A stretch of 58,328 nt of DNA, taken from JANRLL01 sp033762715. Its GTDB lineage: Bacteria; Pseudomonadota; Alphaproteobacteria; Rickettsiales; SXRF01. Under the pieces are notes generated by a model, which worked only from the letters and a program-made list of their open reading frames with translations, did no database searches and was not told the DNA's origin. Of this stretch, positions 25,359 through 34,255 are shown one piece after another. The stretch lies in the NCBI GenBank assembly GCA_033762715.1, contig JANRLL010000013.1, positions 1 through 58,328 on the forward strand, written 5' to 3'. Each line of letters opens with the position of its first letter. The first letter of the stretch is position 1. A program made the position numbers and the translations under genes.

Positions 25359-26278
25359 AACTTACGTCCCAGGTTCAAACTATTTTAAACGCATATGAGA
25401 GCGATAGCAACGCGACGAAAGACAATCTCGCGCGCATTTTGATGCAAGGTAAACTAGGCGGCACCGGCAAGTTAGTGATCCTGCCAGTTGACCAAGGCTT
25501 TGAGCATGGCCCTGCCCGCAGCTTCGCTAAAAACCCTGCGGCTTACGATCCGCATTATCATTACCAGCTCGCCGTTGATGCCGGTTTATCAGCTTATGCG
25601 GCACCACTAGGCATGATCGAAGCCGGCGCAAAAACCTTTGCCGGAAAAATTCCTACCATCCTTAAAGTCAATAGCGCTAACTCGCTGGCTCCGAAAGATG
25701 CCGCGCCCGATCAAGCCGTCACCGGCTCAGTGAAAGATGCTGTGCGCCTGGGCTGCTCAGCCATCGGCTTTACCATCTATCCTGGTTCGCATCAGACATT
25801 TGCCATGATGGAAGAAATCCGCTCTATGTGCGAAGAAGCCAAAGCGGCTGGACTTGCTGTTGTTATGTGGTCGTATCCGCGCGGTGCAGGTTTAAGCAAA
25901 GACGGTGAAACCGCCATTGATGTCACCGCATACGCAGCGCATATGGCGGCCTTACTCGGCGCACATATTATTAAGGTAAAACCGCCTACCGCACATATTG
26001 AACAAGCAGAAGCCAAGAAAGTATATGAGTCGGAAAAAATCGATGTCAGCACGGCCAAGGCTCGCTTCGCGCATATCGTGCAATGCTGCTTTGCAGGACG
26101 CCGCATTGTGGTGTTCTCTGGTGGCGCAGCTAAAGGCACCGAGGATATTGTTGCAGAAGCACGCGCTATTCATCAAGGCGGTGGCAATGGTTCGATCATC
26201 GGTCGCAACACCTTCCAGCGTCCGCGTGATGAAGCACTCAAGCTGCTTGAGCAGATCATCTCTGTCTATAAGGAATAG
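25355..26278 (+). CDS. fbaB: Class I fructose-bisphosphate aldolase (DhnA/FbaB type)
   Basis: 307 residues from the ATG preceded by AAAGGAAA. LPVDQGFEHGP near residue 43 and AHIIKVKPPTAH, with Schiff-base Lys207 the best candidate, fit the metal-independent DhnA aldolase family; IVVFSGGAAKG and GNGSIIGRNTFQRP bind phosphate. It splits or forms fructose 1,6-bisphosphate. Alphaproteobacteria often use this class I enzyme in the tkt-gap-pgk operon where others have class II. Overlaps the upstream gene in ATGA. Confidence 0.93.
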   Translation: MKLTSQVQTILNAYESDSNATKDNLARILMQGKLGGTGKLVILPVDQGFEHGPARSFAKNPAAYDPHYHYQLAVDAGLSAYAAPLGMIEAGAKTFAGKIPTILKVNSANSLAPKDAAPDQAVTGSVKDAVRLGCSAIGFTIYPGSHQTFAMMEEIRSMCEEAKAAGLAVVMWSYPRGAGLSKDGETAIDVTAYAAHMAALLGAHIIKVKPPTAHIEQAEAKKVYESEKIDVSTAKARFAHIVQCCFAGRRIVVFSGGAAKGTEDIVAEARAIHQGGGNGSIIGRNTFQRPRDEALKLLEQIISVYKE

Positions 26279-26280
26279 CT

Positions 26281-26943
26281 GTGAGCAACACCGACCGTAA
26301 AGCATGTCGGCTGTATGTCGTAACGCCACCTACTATTGATCTTTCGAGCTTTCCAGACCAGTTGGCACAAGCTTTCGATGGCGGCGATATTGGCGCCTTG
26401 CAACTGCGCCTGAAAAACGCCTCTGACGATGATATTTTGCGCGCCGCCGAGCTATTGATACCAATTTGTCATGAGCATGAAGCGGCTTTTATCATGAATG
26501 ACAGCCCCGAATTGGCTAAGCAATCTGGCGCGGACGGAGTACATATTGGCCAGGATGACGGCAGCATTAAAGCCGCGCGCGCCATCATTGGCCCAGGCCC
26601 TATTATTGGGGTTTCATGCCACGATTCCAGGCACTTAGCCATGGAAGCCGGCGAAGAAGGTGCGGATTATGTGGCCTTTGGCGCTTTTTACCCCACCCAG
26701 AGCAAAAGCCCTGAGGCGCTGGCGCGTTGGGGCACACCCGAACCTGATATCCTCACCTGGTGGCAAGAATATATGGTCTTGCCGTGTGTGGCAATTGGTG
26801 GTATTACCCCCGCCAACTGTACGCCATTGGTAAAGGCTGGTGCGGATTTCATCGCGGTAATTACGGCGGTATGGAATCATGCGCAAGGACCTAAAAAAGC
26901 AGTGGCAGAATTTAACCAAGCAATAGAAAGAGCACTGACATGA
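26281..26943 (+). CDS. thiE: Thiamine-phosphate synthase
   Basis: 220 residues, GTG start preceded by AAGGAA. The TIM barrel shows LQLRLKNASDDD, FIMNDSPELAKQSGADGVHI, VSCHD, GADYVAFGAFYPTQSK and AIGGITPANC, the ordered ThiE motifs. It joins hydroxymethylpyrimidine diphosphate and the thiazole phosphate. The usual QLREK pyrophosphate motif is QLRLK here, so one acidic residue is missing. thiD lies 17 kb away; no TPP riboswitch is visible before either gene. It overlaps efp in ATGA. Confidence 0.9.
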   Translation: MSNTDRKACRLYVVTPPTIDLSSFPDQLAQAFDGGDIGALQLRLKNASDDDILRAAELLIPICHEHEAAFIMNDSPELAKQSGADGVHIGQDDGSIKAARAIIGPGPIIGVSCHDSRHLAMEAGEEGADYVAFGAFYPTQSKSPEALARWGTPEPDILTWWQEYMVLPCVAIGGITPANCTPLVKAGADFIAVITAVWNHAQGPKKAVAEFNQAIERALT

Positions 26944-27509
26944 AAATCGACGGTTCGGCAGTCCGTATGGGCATGGTTATCGAATGGGAAAACAAGCTGT
27001 GGCTCGTAGTGAAACACGAAATCCGTACGCCTGGTAACTTGCGCTCGTTCAACCAGGTCGAGCTTAAAGACATCAAAACCGGTACCAAAAATACGCCACG
27101 CTTTTCGTCAGCTGAGAAAATCGAGCGCGTTTCGCTCGACACCCGCCCGTGCAATTTTCTCTATGTCGAAGGCGACCAATATAATTTCATGGATAACGAA
27201 AGCTATGAGCAATTCACCATCAGCAAAGATATGCTCGGTGAGCGAGCTGCGTTTTTGCAAGATGGCATGACGGTCAGCGTTGAAACTTATGAAGGCCGTC
27301 CGCTCTCGGTCGCACTGCCGGCGAAGGTCGCAATGAAAATCGTCGAAGCCGATCCGGTAGTCAAAGGCCAGACAGCATCGTCGTCCTACAAACCAGCGAT
27401 TTTGGAAAACGGCGTGCGCGTGATGGTACCGCCCTTTATTCCCTCGGGCGAGACTATCATAGTCGATACCAGCACCTTGGAATATGTAGAGCGCGCGAAG
27501 GCCAGCTAG
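26940..27509 (+). CDS. efp: Translation elongation factor P with atypical loop tip
   Basis: 189 residues with three beta-barrel domains; the C-terminal PVVKGQTASSSYKPAILENG and VPPFIPSGETIIVDT are diagnostic. EF-P enters ribosomes stalled on polyproline. The domain I loop that normally reads PGKGG (modified Lys) or a Ser/Pro-Gly-Arg tip (rhamnosylated Arg) reads TPGNLRSF here, with Asn33 at the modified position and Arg35 two further on. Thus lysylation at the standard site is impossible. The adjacent proline-rich OmpA-like gene and TolA are possible clients. The start shares ATGA with thiE. Confidence 0.95.
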   Translation: MKIDGSAVRMGMVIEWENKLWLVVKHEIRTPGNLRSFNQVELKDIKTGTKNTPRFSSAEKIERVSLDTRPCNFLYVEGDQYNFMDNESYEQFTISKDMLGERAAFLQDGMTVSVETYEGRPLSVALPAKVAMKIVEADPVVKGQTASSSYKPAILENGVRVMVPPFIPSGETIIVDTSTLEYVERAKAS

Positions 27510-28327
27510 TGAGCATAATCAACTCTCCCGCACACTCGGCTATCATCACCGTTATGTCCAACGCCGCCCTCAAGGCTGGCAAAGGTTTGTTGCGTGATTT
27601 TGGCGAAGTCGATCAATTGCAAGTATCGCGCAAAGGTACGGCTAATTTCGTTACCAAATCCGATGTGCGCACCGAAAAATTGCTGCAGCGTGAGCTCACA
27701 GCAGCCCGCCCTGATTTCGGTTTTTTGCTGGAAGAAGGCGGCGAAGTTCCTGGTAAAGATGCGGATAACCGCTGGATCATCGATCCTCTCGACGGCACCA
27801 ATAACTTTATTCACGCGGTGCCCTATTTCTGCATTTCGATTGGCCTGGAAAAACGTACCGGCAGCCATACTGAAATCGTAGCCGGCGTTATCTATGATCC
27901 GGTGCATAACGAGCTGTTTTCCGCTGAAAAGCAAAAAGGCGCCTACCTCAATGGCCGCCGGCTGTATGCGTCTAAGCGCGACAAATGGGATGAGACCATG
28001 CTGGTAACCGGCAATATGCGCGTATTGCCCAAAGAATGCGCCAACCCTGCAAAACTGTTAAGCGGTATCGCCGAAATTGGTGCGACCTTGCGCTCTTATG
28101 GTGCAACAGCACTCGATCTGGCGAATTTGGCCGCCGGACGCTATGATGCCTGCTGGTTTTATTCGGGACAGCCTTGGGATTACGCTGCCGGCATGCTGAT
28201 TGCGCAAGAAGCAGGTGCTTTGGTCGGCGATCTCAGCGGTAAGCCTATCTCTTGCCATTCCAAAGCATTGCTCGCCTGCGCGCCTCAAATTGCTCCTACC
28301 ATGCATAAGTTGCTTAGCTGCCAATAG
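27509..28327 (+). CDS. suhB: Inositol monophosphatase-family phosphatase (SuhB-like)
   Basis: 272 residues, GTG start overlapping the efp stop by one base (TAGTG). LLEEGGE (Glu75/76), WIIDPLDGTNNFIHAVPYF (Asp92, Asp95) and QPWDYAAGMLIAQEAG are the three metal-binding motifs of the family. It hydrolyses inositol-1-phosphate or related sugar phosphates; E. coli SuhB also joins the rRNA antitermination complex. Which role applies here is not clear. Followed by a weak hairpin. Confidence 0.9.
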   Translation: MSIINSPAHSAIITVMSNAALKAGKGLLRDFGEVDQLQVSRKGTANFVTKSDVRTEKLLQRELTAARPDFGFLLEEGGEVPGKDADNRWIIDPLDGTNNFIHAVPYFCISIGLEKRTGSHTEIVAGVIYDPVHNELFSAEKQKGAYLNGRRLYASKRDKWDETMLVTGNMRVLPKECANPAKLLSGIAEIGATLRSYGATALDLANLAAGRYDACWFYSGQPWDYAAGMLIAQEAGALVGDLSGKPISCHSKALLACAPQIAPTMHKLLSCQ

Positions 28328-28354
28328 CACTTTAGCGGATAGCTGAAATTTCAG

Positions 28355-28376
28355 TTGCTTAAATAAGCAAATTTTG
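28355..28376 (+). terminator. Weak AT-rich terminator-like hairpin after suhB
   Basis: TTGCTT, loop AAAT, AAGCAA, followed by ATTTTG. The stem is short and AT-rich, so termination may be partial. A 12-base palindrome CTGAAATTTCAG lies just before it (28343-28354). Confidence 0.35.
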
Positions 28377-28431
28377 CCTTAATCAGGCCCAGTTTACTGC
28401 GTAAAAAGACTTTCGCTTTTGTTAGGTGCAC

Positions 28432-30135
28432 ATGAACAAAATTCAGCTACTATCGACGACATTTCTTACCTTGTGCATCGCGGGTCTATCGACCGCCCAT
28501 GCCGCTGGTTGGTCCCGCACTGAAGAAAAACCCACTATTGAGCTCAATCTGGAAGCGCTAGATAAGCTAGATCGCTCAGCACCGGTTGCTGAAACACCCG
28601 CAAAGCCTGCTGACAAAAAGGCAACCGCAAGCAAAGATAAAAAAGAGAAAAAGAAATCCAAAAAGAAAAAATCCGTTAAAGCAACCGCACCTAAAAAACA
28701 GGATGCTAAAGTTGAAACTAAAGTAGAAACCAAAGCAGTGGAGTCCCAGCCTGCTAAAGCTGCGGATGTCGCGCCGACCAAACCTTTATCTAATCCGGTT
28801 GAAGCAGCCGTTGAACAAGCCGTGAAAGCGCCCGTTGTACCGGTTGCCCCACCTGCGCCTCCTGCTTTGCCTGCACCTGCTGAAAAAGCAGCCGAAAAAC
28901 CTGCGGAAAAATCGGTGCCGCCGATCAATGTCTCGCCTGATAAAAAGCCAGAGCCTGCAGTGGCACCCACGCCTGCGGTTGAGCCCAAAAAAGAGGTAAA
29001 AGAAGAAGCAAAACCGGTGGCACCTCCAGCACCGCCTGCGATTCCTACCCCTCCCGCTTTGCCTAAAGCGGCCGAGCCCGAAGCAAAAAAACCAGAAGCC
29101 GTTATTGAGCCTAAAAAAGAAGTAAAAGACGAGGTAAAGCCTGTTGCGCCGCCCGCACCACCTGCTATCCCCGCACCGCCGGCACTGCCTAAGACAGCTG
29201 AGCCTACGCCTGCAAAACCAGCGGCACCAGAAGTGAAAAAGCAGGAGCCTGCACCGGCTACTGTGGTTGAACCGAAACCAGAACCTAAAAAAGAAGAGGT
29301 AAAACCTGCTGTACCGATTGCGCCACCAGTAACTCCGACTTTGCCAAAAACAGCAGAGCCTGCTCCCGCCAAAGCGCCACAAGCAGTAAAAGCGCCTGAG
29401 GCTCCTGTGAAGAAAGAAGAGGAAAAGCCAGTGGTCGCACCTGCTGCTCCGGCACCAACTATCCCTGCACCACCAGCGCTGCCTAAACCACCGGTTGCAG
29501 CAGCACCCGCCAAACCCGCTGAGCCAGCACCGGCAAAACCAACCGCTGAAGAAACCAAAAAGCTAGAAGCGATTGTTGAGCAAAGCAAAGATGTAAAAGT
29601 AGAGCCAAAGCCGGCAACGCCGCCTGTTGCACCGGTTTTACCTGCGCCAGCTTTACCAAAGCCCGCTGATTTGCCACCCGCTAAGCCGGCCGATGAAGCA
29701 GTGAAAAAGCCAGAGGCGGATACTCCTAAAGAGGACACCGCAGAAACAGAAAAAACACCTGAGCCAAAAGCCGAGCAAAAATCTGCGCCAATTGTTAAAT
29801 CGAACCTAGGTCAACCACGCCTGAGCATCAGTTTCAAAAGCACCGAAACATCGCTGCCACTGACTACCACTGCTGATTTAGATGCGATTGCTAAAGAGCT
29901 CAAATCCCATCCCTCGCAGCGCGTAACACTGATGGCATATGCCTCATCTACGGGCGCACAAGCAAGCATCGCACGCCGTGTTTCGTTGGCACGCGCGCTA
30001 TCCGTGCGCGCCTATCTGATTGATCAAGACATCGATAATCTGCGCATTATTGTGCAAGCAGAAGGCGATAAAAACACAGGCGGCGATCCGGATCGTGTCG
30101 ATTTATTTATCCAACAGTCCGGCGATAAAAAATAA
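28432..30135 (+). CDS. Periplasmic OmpA-domain protein with long Pro/Ala/Lys/Glu linker
   Basis: 567 residues from the ATG at 28432 (TTAGGTG just upstream). Signal peptide ends near THAAG (residue ~25). A Lys-rich patch (KDKKEKKKSKKKKSVKAT) is followed by about 330 residues of irregular repeats such as PVAPPAPPAIPTPPALPK and VEPKKEVKEEAKP. The last ~105 residues form an OmpA/MotB-like domain (VTLMAYASSTGAQASIARR, LARALSVRAYLIDQDID) that should bind peptidoglycan. The linker could span the periplasm as TolA does. EF-P-dependent translation is likely because of its proline runs. Glycine-rich shadow frames on the other strand arise from the biased composition. Confidence 0.82.
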   Translation: MNKIQLLSTTFLTLCIAGLSTAHAAGWSRTEEKPTIELNLEALDKLDRSAPVAETPAKPADKKATASKDKKEKKKSKKKKSVKATAPKKQDAKVETKVETKAVESQPAKAADVAPTKPLSNPVEAAVEQAVKAPVVPVAPPAPPALPAPAEKAAEKPAEKSVPPINVSPDKKPEPAVAPTPAVEPKKEVKEEAKPVAPPAPPAIPTPPALPKAAEPEAKKPEAVIEPKKEVKDEVKPVAPPAPPAIPAPPALPKTAEPTPAKPAAPEVKKQEPAPATVVEPKPEPKKEEVKPAVPIAPPVTPTLPKTAEPAPAKAPQAVKAPEAPVKKEEEKPVVAPAAPAPTIPAPPALPKPPVAAAPAKPAEPAPAKPTAEETKKLEAIVEQSKDVKVEPKPATPPVAPVLPAPALPKPADLPPAKPADEAVKKPEADTPKEDTAETEKTPEPKAEQKSAPIVKSNLGQPRLSISFKSTETSLPLTTTADLDAIAKELKSHPSQRVTLMAYASSTGAQASIARRVSLARALSVRAYLIDQDIDNLRIIVQAEGDKNTGGDPDRVDLFIQQSGDKK

Positions 30136-30154
30136 GCGCTTGTAAGGAACTGCC

Positions 30155-30904
30155 ATGGCGGGCCACTCACAGTTTAAGAATATCATGTACCGTAAAGGCG
30201 CCCAAGACGCCAAAAAGGCCAAGATATTCACCAAAATCACCCGCGAAATCATCACCGCCGTTAAAACCGGCATCCCCGATGTAAATACCAACTCACGCCT
30301 GCGCAGCGCTATTCAATGGGCACGCAAAGAAAATATGCCGCGCGACCGTATTGAAACCGCCATTAAACGTGGATCTGGCAACGTAGAATCCGATAACTTT
30401 GAACCGGTGCGTTATGAAGGCTATGGCCCAGGCGGCACGGCCGTCATCGTGCAAGCCCTTACCGATAACCGCAACCGCACGGCAGCCGATATTCGCGCAG
30501 CCTTCAATAAGTTTGGCGGCAATATGGGCGAAACCGGCAGTGTCAGTTTTATGTTTGATTACGCTGGTATCATCACCTACCCACTTACCGCTGCCAGTGA
30601 CGAGAAAATCTTTGAAATTGCGCTCGAAGCCGGTGCCGATAATTGCGAAACCACCGAGACGCAACATATCATTAGCTGCGGCCAAGAACAATTTGCCACC
30701 CTACGTGAGCAACTGGAAAAAAGCTTAGGCGAACCTGAATCGGCCAAGTTGGGCTGGCATCCTAAAAACACTGTGCCCGTCAGCGATGAGCATGCGCAAA
30801 TTATCGTGAAGATGATGGATATGCTGGAAGATAATGACGATGTACAAGATGTGTATTCGAATGTTGAACTCTCAGATAGCTTTGTGAAATCGCTAAGCGC
30901 ATGA
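30155..30904 (+). CDS. yebC: YebC/PmpR-family protein
   Basis: 249 residues. The N-terminal AGHSQFKNIMYRKGAQDAKK and EGYGPGGTAVIVQALTDNRN are family signatures. YebC proteins bind DNA as regulators and recent work links them to translation of polyproline stretches. It precedes ruvC with an ATGA overlap, the common bacterial order. The usual HSKWANIKHRK motif is HSQFKNIMYRK here, still acceptable for the family. Confidence 0.95.
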   Translation: MAGHSQFKNIMYRKGAQDAKKAKIFTKITREIITAVKTGIPDVNTNSRLRSAIQWARKENMPRDRIETAIKRGSGNVESDNFEPVRYEGYGPGGTAVIVQALTDNRNRTAADIRAAFNKFGGNMGETGSVSFMFDYAGIITYPLTAASDEKIFEIALEAGADNCETTETQHIISCGQEQFATLREQLEKSLGEPESAKLGWHPKNTVPVSDEHAQIIVKMMDMLEDNDDVQDVYSNVELSDSFVKSLSA

Positions 30905-31401
30905 CCATCATTATTGGTGTTGACCCTGGGTTGCAACGGACTGGCTGGGGCATCATCGTCTGCAAAAATAACCAACTCTCCTATATCGATTGCGGTGTGA
31001 TTCAAAGCAATCCCAAGGCACCAATGGCTGAGCGTTTGAAAGCCTTGCATGAAGGCATCAGCCGCGCCGTTGATCTACATCAACCCATCGAAGCCGCGGT
31101 TGAAGAAACCTTCGTGAATATGAATCCTGCCTCTACCCTTAAACTGGGTCAGGCACGTGGCGCACTTTTAATGTCGCTTTCGCTAGCCGGACTGCCCATA
31201 TCTGAGTATAGTGCCACCATGGTGAAAAAATCGGTGGTAGGGACAGGCCATGCTGACAAAAGTCAGGTTGCCATGATGGTAAAAACATTATTGCCTACAA
31301 GCCAGGCTAAAGGCGCCGATGCCGCGGATGCACTTGCGGTTGCTTTGTGCCACGCCCATCAACGCACCGTCACCCAGCTGACAAAAAGGATCTATTCATG
31401 A
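30901..31401 (+). CDS. ruvC: Holliday-junction resolvase RuvC
   Basis: 166 residues. IIGVDPGLQRTGWG supplies the first catalytic Asp (residue 8), AAVEETFVN the catalytic Glu, and KGADAADALAVALCHAH the last acidic pair. It cuts four-way junctions as a dimer together with RuvAB. Translationally coupled to yebC and ruvA by ATGA overlaps. Confidence 0.97.
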   Translation: MTIIIGVDPGLQRTGWGIIVCKNNQLSYIDCGVIQSNPKAPMAERLKALHEGISRAVDLHQPIEAAVEETFVNMNPASTLKLGQARGALLMSLSLAGLPISEYSATMVKKSVVGTGHADKSQVAMMVKTLLPTSQAKGADAADALAVALCHAHQRTVTQLTKRIYS

Positions 31402-32036
31402 TCGGAAAATTGCGCGGACGAATCGACAGTGTTGAAGACGATAGCGCCATTATCGATGTAGGCGGTGTTGGCTACCTCGTCTATTGCAACAGCCGCGTAC
31501 TGGCTGGCTTGCATAATCGCGAGGCCGTCGAACTTACGATTGAGACCCATGTGCGCGAGGATCATATCCATCTGTATGGTTTTTTGGATACGGTAGAGCG
31601 CGATTGGTTTCGCCTGCTAGGCAGCGTACAAGGTGTGGGCAATAAAACCGCGCTGGCTATTTTAGGCGCGTATGCGCCGACCCAATTGGCGCAGGCCATT
31701 ATTGCAAAAGATATCAGCGCCTTTAAAGCCATTAGCGGCATTGGTCCAAAGCTTGCCGAGCGTATTGTCACGGAACTGAAAGATAAAGTTGCAAAACTAC
31801 CTTTATCGGGCTCTGTGTTCGAGATCACGGCTGCAGCCAGCGCCGGCAAGAAAAAATCTGGTAAGGAAACTGCCGCCAAGCCTGTGTCGCTGACGGAAGA
31901 TGCAATTTCTGCCCTGGTGAATTTAGGTTATACGCGAAGTGAGGCCTATGCCGCCGCACTTAAAGCCGCACAATCACCCACCGCTGGTCTGGATGATCTG
32001 ATTAAGTTAAGCCTGAAAGAGCTGGTGCGTCGATGA
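31398..32036 (+). CDS. ruvA: Holliday-junction branch-migration protein RuvA
   Basis: 212 residues from the ATG overlapping the ruvC stop. MIGKLRGRIDSV begins the OB domain. LGSVQGVGNKTALAIL and ISGIGPKLAERIV are the two helix-hairpin-helix motifs that hold junction DNA. The C-terminal ~45 residues (ISALVNLGYTRSEAYAAA) form the RuvB-contacting domain III, joined by a Lys/Ala linker. Confidence 0.97.
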   Translation: MIGKLRGRIDSVEDDSAIIDVGGVGYLVYCNSRVLAGLHNREAVELTIETHVREDHIHLYGFLDTVERDWFRLLGSVQGVGNKTALAILGAYAPTQLAQAIIAKDISAFKAISGIGPKLAERIVTELKDKVAKLPLSGSVFEITAAASAGKKKSGKETAAKPVSLTEDAISALVNLGYTRSEAYAAALKAAQSPTAGLDDLIKLSLKELVRR

Positions 32037-33076
32037 GCGAAGCCTCAGAAAATCGGTTGCTTGATGCCGCAACCAGCGAAGAAGATACGGGTGGCCAAGC
32101 GCTACGCCCACTGGCATTAGAAGACTTTGCCGGACAGCCCGAAGCATGCGCTAACTTACGTGTATTCGTTGAAGCGGCGCGCGCGCGTTCGGATGCGTTG
32201 GATCACGTCTTGCTATATGGCCCGCCTGGCTTGGGTAAAACTACACTGGCACAAATCGTGGCTAAAGAAATGGGCGTTGGCTTTCGCCCTACCTCTGGCC
32301 CTATCCTCACCAAAGCAGGCGATCTCGCCGCGGTGCTGACGAATCTACAACCTAATGACGTGCTGTTTGTCGATGAGATTCACCGGCTCAATCCGGCGGT
32401 GGAAGAGATTCTCTATCCGGCGATGGAAGATTTTAAATTGGATCTTATGATTGGTGAAGGTCCAGCCGCACGTACGATTCGCATTGATCTGCCCAAATTC
32501 ACATTGATTGGTGCTACCACCCGCATCGGCTTGATTGCCGGTCCCTTGCGCGATCGCTTTGGTATCCCTATTCGCCTGCGTTTTTATGACCACGCTGAGT
32601 TACAAGGCATTATCCAACGTGCAAGCTTGCTACTCGATATTGAGGCCACCAAAGATGGTTCCATGGAAATTGCCAAGCGCTCACGCGGCACGCCGCGCAT
32701 TGCGATTCGCCTGCTCAAGCGTGTGCGCGACTTTGCGCAATCCGACAAAAAATCGGTCATTGATAAGCAGGTCGCAGACAAAGCACTGCAACGCTTGGAA
32801 GTAGATGCGCTGGGACTCGATAGCGCCGATCACCGTTATTTGCGCTTCATCGCCGAGCATTATCAAGGCGGGCCGGTTGGGGTGGAAACCATTGCCGCCG
32901 CACTTTCCGAACAGCGCGACACCATTGAAGAAACCATCGAGCCGTACCTGTTGCAAGTGGGCTTTATTCAGCGCACCCCGCGCGGGCGCTTGCTTACGGC
33001 CAGCTGCTTTAAACATTTAGGCCTGAAGCCGCCGACGCAGATTGCCTCCCTACCCCTGCTAGAGGATGATGCATAG
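32033..33076 (+). CDS. ruvB: Holliday-junction helicase motor RuvB
   Basis: 347 residues. Walker A GPPGLGKTTLA, Walker B VLFVDEIHRLN, sensor GATTRIGLIAGPLRDRFG and the C-terminal winged helix (TPRGRLLTASCFKHL) are all present. It is the hexameric AAA+ motor that drives branch migration through RuvA. Starts in an ATGA overlap with ruvA. Confidence 0.98.
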   Translation: MSEASENRLLDAATSEEDTGGQALRPLALEDFAGQPEACANLRVFVEAARARSDALDHVLLYGPPGLGKTTLAQIVAKEMGVGFRPTSGPILTKAGDLAAVLTNLQPNDVLFVDEIHRLNPAVEEILYPAMEDFKLDLMIGEGPAARTIRIDLPKFTLIGATTRIGLIAGPLRDRFGIPIRLRFYDHAELQGIIQRASLLLDIEATKDGSMEIAKRSRGTPRIAIRLLKRVRDFAQSDKKSVIDKQVADKALQRLEVDALGLDSADHRYLRFIAEHYQGGPVGVETIAAALSEQRDTIEETIEPYLLQVGFIQRTPRGRLLTASCFKHLGLKPPTQIASLPLLEDDA

Positions 33077-33079
33077 GCT

Positions 33080-33514
33080 ATGAAAGGCGTCCATTCTTTT
33101 CCGGTACGTGTATATTACGAAGATACGGATGCAGCAGGCATTGTCTATTATGCCAATTACCTCAAATTTGCTGAGCGCGCACGCACTGAAGCCCTGCGTC
33201 TTACCGGTATCGATCAGTCCGAGCTGCTAGATAAAGAACGTGTTGGGTTTGTCGTCCGCCGCTGTGAGGTGGATTTTTTAAAGCCCGCTAGACTCGATGA
33301 TCTCTTGACAATTGAGACGCATCTACACGATATAAGCAGGGTCAGCGTTGCCATGCAACAGACGGTAAAGCGCGGCAATGAAACGCTGGTGACGCTTACA
33401 GTCAAACTTGCAATGGTCGACAGTGATATGAAGCTTGCAAAATTGCCGGAATTCGTCAAAAAAGCGATGCTGAAAGTGTTTAATCCTAAAAAGATAGAGA
33501 AACCCCATGGCTGA
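33080..33514 (+). CDS. ybgC: Tol-Pal-associated acyl-CoA thioesterase YbgC
   Basis: 144 residues, hot-dog fold. VYYEDTDAAGIVYYANYLKF has the catalytic Asp and AGIVYY signature of 4-hydroxybenzoyl-CoA thioesterase-like proteins. It is the usual first gene of the tol-pal operon and may link phospholipid synthesis to the envelope. Its last 8 bases (ATGGCTGA) contain the tolQ start. Confidence 0.93.
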   Translation: MKGVHSFPVRVYYEDTDAAGIVYYANYLKFAERARTEALRLTGIDQSELLDKERVGFVVRRCEVDFLKPARLDDLLTIETHLHDISRVSVAMQQTVKRGNETLVTLTVKLAMVDSDMKLAKLPEFVKKAMLKVFNPKKIEKPHG

Positions 33515-34250
33515 TACTGTTTCTACCGCTGTTCAAGGTGTCGATGCTGTTGCCCTCGCTGGCTCCGCACCGGTACATAATTTTTCTATCTGGGGAATGT
33601 TTGCCCAAGCTGACCTTACGGTACAAACCGTCATGCTCCTTTTGCTGTTTGCTTCTTTTTGGTGCTGGGCCATTATTTTTGAAAAATGGTTCTTGTTTAG
33701 AAAAATAAAATCCAAAGCTGTCAAATTCGAAACCGATTTTTGGGCCAGCGAAGCACTCGATAAGTTTTTTGAGAAAATCAAAAAACGCGCCAATCACCCA
33801 ATGGCCGTCATTTTTGTAGCGGCGATGGAAGAATGGACCCGCTCAAAAAACAGCCTCTCGCAAACACCCCAAGGTATGAAACTCTCTGTGCGTGAGCGCG
33901 TTATTCAGGTGATGCAAGTGGCGCGTAACCGCGAGATCGAATACCTGGAAAGCGGTCTGGGCTTCTTGGCCACTACCGGTTCGGCTGCTCCGTTCATCGG
34001 TCTGTTTGGCACGGTATGGGGTATTATGAACAGCTTCCAGGCCATTGCCGTATCGAAGAACACCTCACTGGTTGCCGTAGCTCCTGGTATTGCGGAAGCG
34101 CTCTTTGCCACAGCTATTGGCCTTTTTGCCGCAATTCCTGCCGTTATCGCTTATAATAAATTCGCCAATGAGCTGGTACGTTTCTCCAACAAGCTAGAAG
34201 ATTTCAGCACCGAGTTTGACACCATCCTCTCACGGCAACTAGAAGGGTAA
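33507..34250 (+). CDS. tolQ: Tol-Pal proton-channel subunit TolQ
   Basis: 247 residues, three membrane segments: VQTVMLLLLFASFWCWAIIF near residue 38, IGLFGTVWGIMNSF region near 160, and ALFATAIGLFAAIPAVIAYN near 200. TolQ forms the inner-membrane pentamer around TolR that converts proton motive force for outer-membrane constriction in division. Overlaps ybgC by 8 bases. Confidence 0.97.
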   Translation: MADTVSTAVQGVDAVALAGSAPVHNFSIWGMFAQADLTVQTVMLLLLFASFWCWAIIFEKWFLFRKIKSKAVKFETDFWASEALDKFFEKIKKRANHPMAVIFVAAMEEWTRSKNSLSQTPQGMKLSVRERVIQVMQVARNREIEYLESGLGFLATTGSAAPFIGLFGTVWGIMNSFQAIAVSKNTSLVAVAPGIAEALFATAIGLFAAIPAVIAYNKFANELVRFSNKLEDFSTEFDTILSRQLEG

Positions 34251-34255
34251 GCGCC

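Noticed and set aside
28443..29738. Long Gly/Ala/Ser-rich open frame on the minus strand (431 codons)
   Set aside because: It is the antisense image of the Pro/Ala/Lys/Glu linker of the OmpA-domain gene. Composition bias removes stops on the other strand. It has no signal, domain or ribosome site.
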